A stretch of 30,413 bases of DNA from the NCBI RefSeq assembly GCF_001039355.2, contig NW_019773632.1, positions 40,908-71,320 on the forward strand, read 5' to 3'. Under the pieces are notes generated by a model, which ran no database searches, was not told the DNA's origin, and saw nothing but the letters and a program-made list of their open reading frames with translations. Origin of the DNA: Lingula anatina. Taxonomy: Eukaryota > Brachiopoda > Lingulata > Lingulida > Lingulidae. The position numbers and the translations under genes are program-made. This document shows positions 27,101-30,413 of the stretch, one piece after another (the first letter of the stretch is position 1; every line of letters begins with the position of its first letter).

Positions 27101-29888
27101 AGCTAATAAGTGCAAACAATCAGAAAAGTCACTTAAAAATTTTTCTCTCTGAGACATTCTGACTGGATGATCTGTAGAAAATACCTTATAGAAATCTTTT
27201 GTATTTTATCTCAATTTCCATCCACAGGCAATCTGATGTACTACTGCATAAATCAGCACTTTCTTCATAAAGAATATTGGTACTTATGTAAGTCATTAAT
27301 ATCACTGTGCTGTGATAAACTTCAGGCTAATATTAATGGGAAAACCAACTAGATTGATACCATTAATGACAAATGTTACTAACATTTTTCTGTTTTCTTC
27401 CCTTCAAACTGCTTTTGCTGTTCAAATCTATTGCACTTTGCTTCCATTTTGGCCAGATCTGCTGGATGCGATGGCGTATCCAGGCATATGGCTTGCGGCT
27501 GTTTGAGTCTGTCAACAAATTCATCAGCGCAGCTGCATTCTCTGGTATTATGGCCTATAACAGAGGCAACAAACTCCAATTTCCAGAGTACAATACTGAA
27601 ATGTGTTATTTTATGGATTTGCCAACTTATATAGAATAAAGCTTTTAAGGCATAAGAGAGCTTGCAAACCACTTGGATGAAATGCTCCATAAAATCAAAA
27701 TTTTTTCCCATCTTTGATAACTTTCCCTTAATATCACTTCAACAACTTATTTTAATAAAATAAAAATAAATATTATTCTATAGTTAATAAAAAATAAACT
27801 ATTATTCTATAATATACTTCACCTCGTTGCGATTTTGTAGATGCTGTGACTCGGATACATTGAGTCGCCACGGAAATTTTGGACACCAATTCTCTACCTA
27901 AAATATAGAGAAAATGCCAATATATGAAAACTAAAAAAAAAAAACCACACAAAAAATGCATTAATTTAAGAAAAATGGACTGATCCAAAAAAGCTGAACT
28001 TAATGTGTATTATACCAGTAATTGGACAGGTAATTTTTAGGATATTAGGTCACATTGTCATCCATTTATTGCATTAACAATGAAAAGTGCACAGGTACGA
28101 TGACAAAACAGCAACACTGATGCCACCGACATAGACCACAGACATTTTTGTTTGCTTGTTTGCATTTGATCATCAATACTGTTTAAGTGCAAGACACCCA
28201 ACAATAATTACTTTAACTCACATATCTTTGCTTTGCATATAGGATAATTTAAGAACATTTGGTCATTTTCTTTCAAAATAATGTTTCGAAATTATCTTCG
28301 CACAATCTTACCTCACTTAAATAAATGATAAAAGAACATACAGAGCCATCTACACCTAAATTGCTGTAACACTTGTCTGACTTCCAGTGGCCCTTCATCC
28401 ACTGAAAGAAAAGTTAAAATTACTGGGTAAATGTGCGTGTTCAAAAAATGTTAAATGAAAATTCCATGGCAAAATCTTTTAGCAAGGTATGTATACTCTT
28501 AATATTTTTTTTTATCTTATTTCTTTCTTTTATACTCTGCTATCTTGATAATGATATGATGTGCTTGATTGTCTGCATCAAAATAAAAGAGAGCACTTAT
28601 AAAAATGATGTACATGGAGATGATGATTCATTATTGACGTCTTATAAAAATAGCTATAGATATATATTAGAGTACAAGAAGAATAGCCATAGTTTTCATG
28701 AAAAGAAGTCTCACATCAACTTTTCCCAAACAGTGAGGATAAGTATACTTGTGGTCGTCAGGGAGGGAGCACTTCTCAGCTTCACCTTGCAACAGTTCTT
28801 CAAAAAATAAAACAGAAAGGAAACATTTATTTTCAAATGAGGATACAGTTGCCAACATCTGAAGGTTGCATGCCATTTCAACACCCAAAGTATCACATTA
28901 TTCAAGAGTTATCATTTGTAAATAAATTCATTCAGTTTTATGCATTATTTTAAGGACTGCAGTTAAAAAAGATATCTTGTTCAGTCAAATAAAATCTGTG
29001 AACAAGTAAATTTTAGCATTTCATTCTCTTCACTCAGGGTGCTAGAGCACTTTAAGTTTGATAAACCACCTTTCTCCAAAACACCCCTCTGCTGATAACA
29101 ATGATACTGATACAACACAGAAATAATAGCAAAAAGGTATCACATCCCTGCAACGGAAGGTACACGAATGTGACATACATAAACAATTGTACATATTGCA
29201 ACGGTTGACTTCTTCATCCTAAAGCACAAGCATATGGGTGCGAACAAACAGAAACAGAATATAGTGCTATAATGGACAAGGTGTTCTACAATAACCAGGC
29301 CTGTTGCCAGGGGAGGTTTGGGTGGTTCAAATGACCTGCCCTTTAGACTTCCAAAAAGTCTTCTCTGAATCAAAACTAGTCTCTGTTTCATTATAGTAAA
29401 AAGGTCCATTTTTTGGTTCTAGAAAAAAGATGCCATCCCGGAAGTTGCTGGCTACAGGCCTGCGACCATAATATATAAGAAACGTAGAAATGCAGAAATT
29501 AATACAATAGTGCAACAGGGAATGCAGATGTGCATCTAAGAGTCAACAAGTGCACATATATAACTGTTTAAAACAACCAGAAAACACACATTTTAATTGT
29601 ATATAACATACAAGTTGAACTATAATAATAATATTTCAAGCATTATATTAACAGTTTCAGTCAAGATAATACAGTCATCTGAAATCCTGAATTAAATACC
29701 TAAAGCCATTAGCTGCATTCAGACAAGGTACATTCTGGACTGAAATATATGCAGTCTAACTCCCTCCTCCAAACTCCATCACCCTGATTTTCAGCAGACA
29801 CTGCGAACTCACCTGGCATGCTGATGGAAGAGAGGCAAGTTTCTAATGTCCTTTGAAACTCGGGGTGCATTTCACAAATTAAATGTGT
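11837..29888 (-). CDS. MGAT5: GnT-V homologue (alpha-1,6-mannosylglycoprotein 6-beta-N-acetylglucosaminyltransferase), 15 exons, 5' end outside window
   Basis: CDS joined on the minus strand: 29888-29813 (probable), 28797-28715, 28401-28312, 27897-27823, 27554-27384, 25769-25703, 25379-25277, 24601-24467, 21498-21365, 20913-20786, 20140-19976, 19570-19424, 18551-18432, 18024-17847, 12093-11837. The firm 14 exons plus one donated base give exactly 617 codons and a stop, with phases agreeing at every junction. Family (CAZy GT18): a Golgi type II membrane enzyme that adds GlcNAc in beta-1,6 linkage from UDP-GlcNAc to the alpha-1,6-mannose arm of N-glycans, starting tri- and tetra-antennary branches. 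Colinear identity with vertebrate MGAT5 covers the whole region, including GGPLGELLQWSD, DSFGTEP, HTPDNSFIGFVVE, VGLGFPYEGPAPLEAIA and ICPCRNYIKGQ. Human MGAT5 has 741 residues, so only the tail, anchor and stem start are missing. It may be equally related to MGAT5B. Residue numbers in the exon entries count from the split Glu at the 29813/28797 junction. Confidence 0.96.
12275..12532. mobile_element. Foldback MITE, copy 8, in the last GnT-V intron
   Basis: 258 bp with matched termini: left GACCCCATTCCCATAG and right, read in reverse complement, GACCCCGTTCCTATAC. It is flanked by TTA on both sides (12272-12274 and 12533-12535). It sits about 180 bp upstream (in transcript sense) of the acceptor of the last GnT-V exon and is the only copy I found inside that gene. 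Confidence 0.87.
12830..13250. repeat. 66-bp minisatellite, about six units, degenerate ends
   Basis: The landmark GGTATRA occurs at 12842, 12908, 12974, 13044, 13110 and 13176, giving a period of 66 bp, with one 70-bp step from a 4-bp insertion. Each unit has TTGTCTAATCTGGTACCTAG and TGGCACACGAGAG. Weaker, diverged relatives extend to about 12750 on one side and 13410 on the other. The unit contains self-complementary pieces such as GGTACC and AGTACT. Confidence 0.93.
13505..13535 (+). CDS. Exon-like segment A on the plus strand (unidentified, tentative)
   Basis: 31 bp between AGGCAG and GTAAGT. It reads FEKLQRSDEE and ends one base into a codon. The next exon-like segment (13873-13943) has an acceptor in matching phase. 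I do not recognise the product, and the upstream part of such a gene was not found. It lies antisense inside the last GnT-V intron. Confidence 0.2.
13873..13943 (+). CDS. Exon-like segment B on the plus strand, with stop (unidentified, tentative)
   Basis: Preceded by a T-rich tract and TTTAG. It is richer in G+C than the DNA around it. It supplies two bases to the codon left open by segment A (giving Gly), then reads LSPGVVASGMPPPDTPRPS and LQD before TAA at 13941-13943. The Pro-rich composition looks protein-like, but no family is recognised. It may be a real nested gene end, a decayed exon or chance. Confidence 0.22.
15616..16064 (+). repeat. Tandem repeat array (about 146-bp units) with AGGTCA direct repeats
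   Basis: Units begin TCTYTGCCARTKTTGRAGAT at about 15616, 15751, 15896 and (partial) 16043, so periods are 135, 145 and 147 bp. Each full unit has GTTCAG, then AGGTCAWAGGTCAATTTMAAGG, then ACTTCCTAT...AAGTT. The first unit lacks about 10 bp. A much diverged relative seems to lie at about 16430-16555. Confidence 0.88.
15815..15839 (+). promoter_or_regulatory. DR1-type nuclear receptor motif plus extended half-site (sequence match only)
   Basis: AGGTCA-A-AGGTCA at 15815-15827 is a perfect direct repeat with one-base spacing, the motif of HNF4/RXR-type dimers. TCAAGGTCA at 15831-15839 is the extended half-site used by ERR/NR5A receptors. The third unit repeats the DR1 at 15961-15973; the first has one change (AGGTCATAGGTCA, 15681-15693). 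Function is not shown. Confidence 0.3.
16585..16834. other. GC-rich island of unknown origin
   Basis: Sharp rise in G+C and CpG against AT-rich surroundings, strongest at 16690-16800. A 60-codon plus-strand frame (16616-16798) crosses it but resembles no family I know. It ends in a palindrome. It may be the GC-rich part of a repeat or an inserted element. Confidence 0.5.
16807..16834. repeat. 28-bp palindrome
   Basis: GTACCGCCAGCG and its partner CGCTGGTGGTAC meet around TATA. There is only one mismatched position (G opposite T), giving a 14-bp arm hairpin with no loop. Confidence 0.9.
17290..17337. repeat. (AAT)n microsatellite
   Basis: About 16 uninterrupted trinucleotide units. Confidence 0.97.
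17655..17831. mobile_element. CAGGCCTG-ended dispersed repeat, copy A
   Basis: Starts CAGGCTCAGAGCCAGGGG and ends TTGCTGGCTACAGGCCTG. The ends are imperfect inverted repeats of CAGGCCTGTWGCCAG. The middle has two AAAGACCCCCC-type C-runs. It shares its plan with copy B at 29296-29462. No clear target duplication was found. It is possibly a hAT-like MITE; that is a guess from the CAGG ends. Confidence 0.6.
17847..18024 (-). CDS. MGAT5: GnT-V homologue, exon encoding PYLPYEYSEEGMLQRVNIF (residues 474-532)
   Basis: Acceptor CATTCTTGCAG|GTT, donor AGAG|GTAAGC. It encodes VEPYLPYEYSEEGMLQRVN and FLEKQDFC, then GKSCKDVC. Human has EPYMPYEFTCEGMLQRIN and FIEKQDFC. It leaves one base into a Gly codon. 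A dispersed repeat ends only 9 bp beyond the donor hexamer. Confidence 0.97.
18432..18551 (-). CDS. MGAT5: GnT-V homologue, exon encoding VTSQHPYAEVYI (residues 434-473)
   Basis: Acceptor TTTCTTTCAG|GTT, donor TCTCAG|GTATAC, phase 0 at both ends, 40 codons. VTSQHPYAEVYIHEPYVYTV matches human LTSQHPYAEVFIGRPHVWTV. The second half forms a helix with NNLEEL like human NNQEEV. Confidence 0.97.
19424..19570 (-). CDS. MGAT5: GnT-V homologue, nucleotide-sugar binding region exon (residues 385-433)
   Basis: Acceptor TTCTTCTAG|ATA, donor AGGGAG|GTAATG, phase 0 at both ends, 49 codons. It encodes IFVGLGFPYEGPAPLEAIAA and FFKGKPTLRE. The GFPYEGPAPLEAIA motif is almost identical to human. Such Gly/Glu-rich motifs in GT-B enzymes usually contact the UDP-sugar; that role is inferred from the fold. 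Confidence 0.98.
19620..19800. repeat. (GT)n microsatellite with GT/CA-rich extension
   Basis: A pure (GT)n run at about 19620-19654, then degenerate GTGTG, GCATGCATG and GTGTACAC segments to about 19800. It lies in a GnT-V intron. The open frames across it are low-complexity artefacts. Confidence 0.95.
19917..19990. repeat. 37-bp tandem duplication spanning a GnT-V exon end and its 5' splice site
   Basis: Units 19917-19953 and 19954-19990 differ at one base (T or C in GGACTYTCTCAA). On the minus strand each carries TCCAAA|GTGAGT, so two equal donors lie 37 bp apart at 19970-19975 and 19933-19938. Family alignment supports the proximal one (19970-19975), which keeps LLRESK in phase with IFVGLG. 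Confidence 0.93.
19976..20140 (-). CDS. MGAT5: GnT-V homologue, exon encoding KKQYLDIIHEF...LLRESK (residues 330-384)
   Basis: Acceptor ATTTTCCAG|GGC, donor TCCAAA|GTGAGT, phase 0 at both ends, 55 codons. It encodes YLDIIHEFFEIHSTFY and VPSYVINHGILS, matching human YLDIIHTYMEVHATVY and IPSYVKNHGILS. A short insertion (about AGGVKNEDKQE) replaces human GSSTKN. The last 15 bases and the donor lie inside a 37-bp tandem duplication, so a second identical donor follows. Confidence 0.97.
20786..20913 (-). CDS. MGAT5: GnT-V homologue, exon encoding HTPDNSFIGFVVE (residues 288-329)
   Basis: Acceptor TTTTTCTAG|CC, donor TGGAAG|GTAAGA, leaving in phase 0. It encodes HTPDNSFIGFVVE and ALVYGKHLSMWK, matching human HTPDNSFLGFVVE and SLVYGKVDSFWK. 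NIS is a potential sequon at the position where human has NSS. Confidence 0.97.
21040..21111. repeat. (AT)n microsatellite
   Basis: About 36 AT units in the intron between GnT-V exons 20786-20913 and 21365-21498. Confidence 0.97.
21365..21498 (-). CDS. MGAT5: GnT-V homologue, exon encoding CLLRVIDSFGTEPSFNHDQY (residues 243-286)
   Basis: Acceptor TTTTTTCAG|C, donor TTTC|GTAAGT. It encodes LRVIDSFGTEPSFNH and WGRQNLIPQQFFNMF, matching human LRVLDSFGTEPEFNH and WGKWNLNPQQFYTMF. The donor splits a Pro codon that the next exon completes, giving MFPHTPDNSF. Confidence 0.97.
21499..24466 (-). other. MGAT5: GnT-V intron, 2.97 kb, no other gene seen
   Basis: AT-rich intron with an (AAT)n run at 24398-24419. 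Two short frames (22114-22431 plus, 23074-23265 minus) are not supported as exons by family identity or phase. No repeat was recognised in the rest. Confidence 0.75.
24397..24419. repeat. (AAT)n microsatellite
   Basis: Short run of AAT units just inside the intron next to the GnT-V exon at 24467-24601. Confidence 0.9.
24467..24601 (-). CDS. MGAT5: GnT-V homologue, exon encoding VDVIFTDIVGLKQF (residues 198-241)
   Basis: Acceptor CTCTTCAAG|A, donor TTCAG|GTTAGA. It completes a Lys codon, then encodes ILSKFPDAK...SSLPVDVIFTDIVGLKQFK. Human has VELIYIDIVGLAQFKK here. It ends with two bases of a Ser codon. The first half is variable, as expected for this loop. Confidence 0.95.
25277..25379 (-). 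CDS. MGAT5: GnT-V homologue, exon with the presumed catalytic glutamate (residues 164-196)
   Basis: Acceptor TATTTTTAG|GT, donor AAGAAA|GTATGT. It encodes GPLGELLQWSDIITSLYLLG, nearly identical to human. The Glu of GEL (residue 168 here) corresponds by my count to human Glu297, reported as the catalytic base, so activity is expected to be kept. It leaves with two bases of a Lys codon. Confidence 0.97.
25390..25470. repeat. (AAAT)n-rich low-complexity tract
   Basis: Degenerate AAATAAAT repeats, with TACCTAAAAATACC duplicated inside, directly upstream (in transcript sense) of the acceptor at 25380. Confidence 0.85.
25703..25769 (-). CDS. MGAT5: GnT-V homologue, exon starting the catalytic domain (residues 141-162)
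   Basis: Acceptor TTGTTTTCAG|ATA, donor AAAG|GTGAGG. It encodes ILIHIGALTKQSGFKFAET, matching human VLVHLGLLTKESGFKIAET, the first strand and loop of the GT-B fold. It leaves in phase 1 within a Gly codon. Confidence 0.97.
25868..27345 (-). pseudogene. Decayed non-LTR retrotransposon (endonuclease-reverse transcriptase), rearranged
   Basis: Minus-strand remnants in the order of a LINE ORF2. An APE-type endonuclease end is seen (LWMEIEIKYK near 27220; INGDFNAHSKNW near 27060; NKPTRIQGNSSTCIDLT at about 26900-26955; IGSEDHS). The reverse transcriptase middle follows (GHSTERQLL; FFDISVAFDRVPHKLL; ISQGSTLCPLPFLLYINDL), and then the C-terminal part (KHLGFVLHSKLTF; YLSHKLRSKHLNIL; YNVDYCDVLYHSA; WTTLNYRR). 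Stops, frame changes and a missing segment between endonuclease and RT show it is dead. The FADD-box region is also missing. The C-terminal part is duplicated. It lies in sense orientation in a GnT-V intron. The 5' limit is uncertain and may come within about 40 bp of the exon at 27384. Confidence 0.85.
26010..26262 (-). repeat. 127-bp tandem duplication inside the retrotransposon remnant, with a third partial copy
   Basis: GAAGAGAGTTTTRAGAGGGT starts at 26010 and again at 26137. The units encode the same RT C-terminal segment twice (YLSHKLRSK..NILY.VDYCDVL). A shorter third relative (TTGAGTTTTGAGAAGTTTC) is at about 26388-26430. Confidence 0.85.
27384..27554 (-). CDS. MGAT5: GnT-V homologue, exon encoding the basic helical region before the catalytic domain (residues 84-140)
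   Basis: Acceptor CTGTTATAG|GCC, donor AAAAAT|GTTAGT, phase 0 at both ends, 57 codons. An in-frame TAG coincides with the acceptor, so the exon cannot start earlier. RKPYAWIRHRIQQIWPKW then SLKGRKQKN aligns with human EFRWMRLRIRRMADAWIQA and LEKRKRKK. A different frame through the same bases is also open (it contains ECSCADEF) and would mislead a longest-frame call; only this frame joins in phase to both neighbours. Confidence 0.94.
27823..27897 (-). CDS. MGAT5: GnT-V homologue, exon encoding VENWCPKFPWR (residues 59-83)
   Basis: Acceptor TATATTTTAG|GTA, donor AACGAG|GTGAAG, phase 0 at both ends, 25 codons. VENWCPKFPWR corresponds to VENWCPHLPWR in human. NVS makes a potential N-glycosylation sequon (N71). 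The second half is poorly conserved, as in the family. Confidence 0.96.
28312..28401 (-). CDS. MGAT5: GnT-V homologue, exon encoding WMKGHW...IYLSE (residues 29-58)
   Basis: Acceptor TTTCTTTCAG|TGG, donor AGTGAG|GTAAGA, phase 0 at both ends, exactly 30 codons. SDKCYSNLGVDGSVCSFIIY matches human SDPCYADYGVDGSTCSFFIY closely, including both cysteines. From memory, the hamster Lec4A mislocalisation mutation falls in this YLSE neighbourhood, which suggests the segment matters for folding. Confidence 0.96.
28715..28797 (-). CDS. MGAT5: GnT-V homologue, exon with stem cysteines (residues 2-28)
   Basis: Acceptor TTTTTTGAAG|AA, donor GTTGAT|GTGAGA. It encodes LLQGEAEKCSLPDDH then YTYPHCLGKVD. Human MGAT5 has EKCVLPPMDGYPHCEGKIK here, so both cysteines are kept, with a small insertion (HKYT). 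It enters with two bases of a Glu codon and leaves in phase 0. Confidence 0.92.
28798..29812 (-). other. MGAT5: GnT-V intron, 1.0 kb
   Basis: Phase 1 intron that contains CAGGCCTG repeat copy B and otherwise AT-rich DNA without recognisable features. Confidence 0.6.
29296..29462. mobile_element. CAGGCCTG-ended dispersed repeat, copy B
   Basis: Starts CAGGCCTGTTGCCAGGGGAG and ends GTTGCTGGCTACAGGCCTG, so the ends are good 15-bp inverted repeats. The middle shares GGTGGTTC and AAAAGGTCCA with copy A but lacks the long C-runs. It lies in the intron between exons 28715-28797 and 29813-29888. Confidence 0.65.
29813..29888 (-). CDS. MGAT5: GnT-V homologue, stem-region exon (probable)
   Basis: The donor is strong (CCAG|GTGAGT, intron from 29812 down). 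It ends one base into a Glu codon that the next exon completes, giving SISMP-E-LLQGEAEKC, which aligns with the human VADIINGAQEKC area. The 5' boundary is uncertain. An AG at 29889-29890 gives a phase 0 exon of 25 codons, and an in-frame TGA lies two codons before that AG. The pyrimidine tract there is poor, and it falls at the end of the foldback element starting near 29890. Confidence 0.5.
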
Positions 29889-29889
29889 C

Positions 29890-30171
29890 TGGTCTCATTC
29901 ACAACAGATGATCCATTAACTTCATGTGCCGTGGACTAAATATGGCCGACCCTACTAAAAAGCAATACCAAATAATCCCTTAATGGTCTCCCCCACCTCC
30001 ACACGAACCTTCCCTGTAGGGGCCTAGCATTTAAACCTCGAAGCCAAATTTTAATCGGTGCGGAGGCAGGGAGACCATTAAAGGATTAGGTGGTCTTGCT
30101 TTCATGTAGGGTCCGCCATATTGGATCCATGGATCAGTAGATCCTAGGATCATCTGTTCTGAATGTGACCT
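29890..30171. mobile_element. Long foldback (MITE-like) element, second family
   Basis: The outer arms GGTCTCATTCACAACAGATG and (reverse complement of the right end) GGTCACATTCAGAACAGATG pair. So do ATGGCCGACCCTACT with its right partner, and CCTTAATGGTCTCCC with GGGAGACCATTAAAGG (30071-30086). The arms are about 110 bp each around a roughly 65-bp centre. It has no coding capacity and no sequence kinship with the 1.6-12.5 kb family. No target duplication could be settled. Confidence 0.8.
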
Positions 30172-30413
30172 TTGCTATTTTTGACTGCCTGAGGATGAGA
30201 GTTCAGGTTAGGTCAAAATATGATCTTAATATAAGTAGTCCACATTAAAGAAAAATTAAGTGCAGCCATAATATCATGCGGGTAAATGATTAAAATTTTA
30301 ACACCAAAATGCTTAAGTGGAATGTCCATATATAACATCTCTTGTCAGGTAAAGACACTTGATAATGTTATAGTCATGCAAATTGATTGTTCATAAATTG
30401 CTGTCACATATTA
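30172..30413. other. AT-rich DNA, presumably GnT-V intron
   Basis: No exon, repeat or other feature was recognised. Exons for the cytoplasmic tail and membrane anchor of the GnT-V homologue are expected further on. Confidence 0.45.

Noticed and set aside
27379-27711. 110-codon minus-strand frame with ECSCADEF and SHPADLAKMEAKC
   Set aside because: It overlaps the true GnT-V exon in another frame, runs through its acceptor, and has no homology or phase-compatible neighbour.
28433-28810. 125-codon plus-strand frame with a hydrophobic stretch
   Set aside because: It is antisense to a supported GnT-V exon (28715-28797), and the hydrophobic part comes from T-rich intron sequence.

Overview
The window is nuclear DNA from an invertebrate animal. 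Its genes are split by GT-AG introns, it is AT-rich, and it carries many microsatellites and short foldback transposons. It holds a vasopressin/oxytocin-type receptor and a GnT-V (MGAT5) homologue. GnT-V is, to my knowledge, missing from insects but present in nematodes, molluscs and deuterostomes. I therefore favour a marine lophotrochozoan or invertebrate deuterostome, but cannot name the species.

Layout: (1) 2-859, plus strand: the last two coding exons of the receptor, covering the end of intracellular loop 3, TM6, TM7 and the C-terminal tail, followed by a short 3' UTR. (2) About 1.4-8.7 kb: intergenic DNA with seven of the eight copies of one foldback MITE family (about 205-260 bp, 3-bp A/T target duplications). 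It also holds a long inverted repeat (about 5.0-7.4 kb) enclosing a 231-bp tandem duplication. (3) 11837-29888, minus strand: fifteen exons of a GnT-V homologue. Fourteen are firmly supported by splice sites, reading phase and family identity; the fifteenth and most 5' is probable. The exons for the cytoplasmic tail and membrane anchor lie beyond 30413. A 3' UTR may run down to about 8765. The two genes are convergent.

The GnT-V introns hold most of the other structure: a 66-bp minisatellite (12.8-13.25 kb), a possible nested plus-strand exon pair (13.5-13.9 kb), a tandem array with nuclear-receptor-type AGGTCA motifs (15.6-16.06 kb), a GC-rich island ending in a 28-bp palindrome (16.6-16.83 kb), a 37-bp duplication that copies a 5' splice site (19.92-19.99 kb), a decayed non-LTR retrotransposon (25.87-27.35 kb), two copies of a CAGGCCTG-ended repeat, and another foldback element (29.89-30.17 kb).

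The two genes belong to unrelated processes, neuropeptide signalling and Golgi N-glycan branching, and nothing here links them functionally. I found no tRNA, rRNA, CRISPR or bacterial-type feature. I do not see a clearly new multi-gene system. The most unusual material is the MITE cluster with exchangeable termini, the duplicated splice donor, and the unexplained exon-like pair inside the last GnT-V intron.
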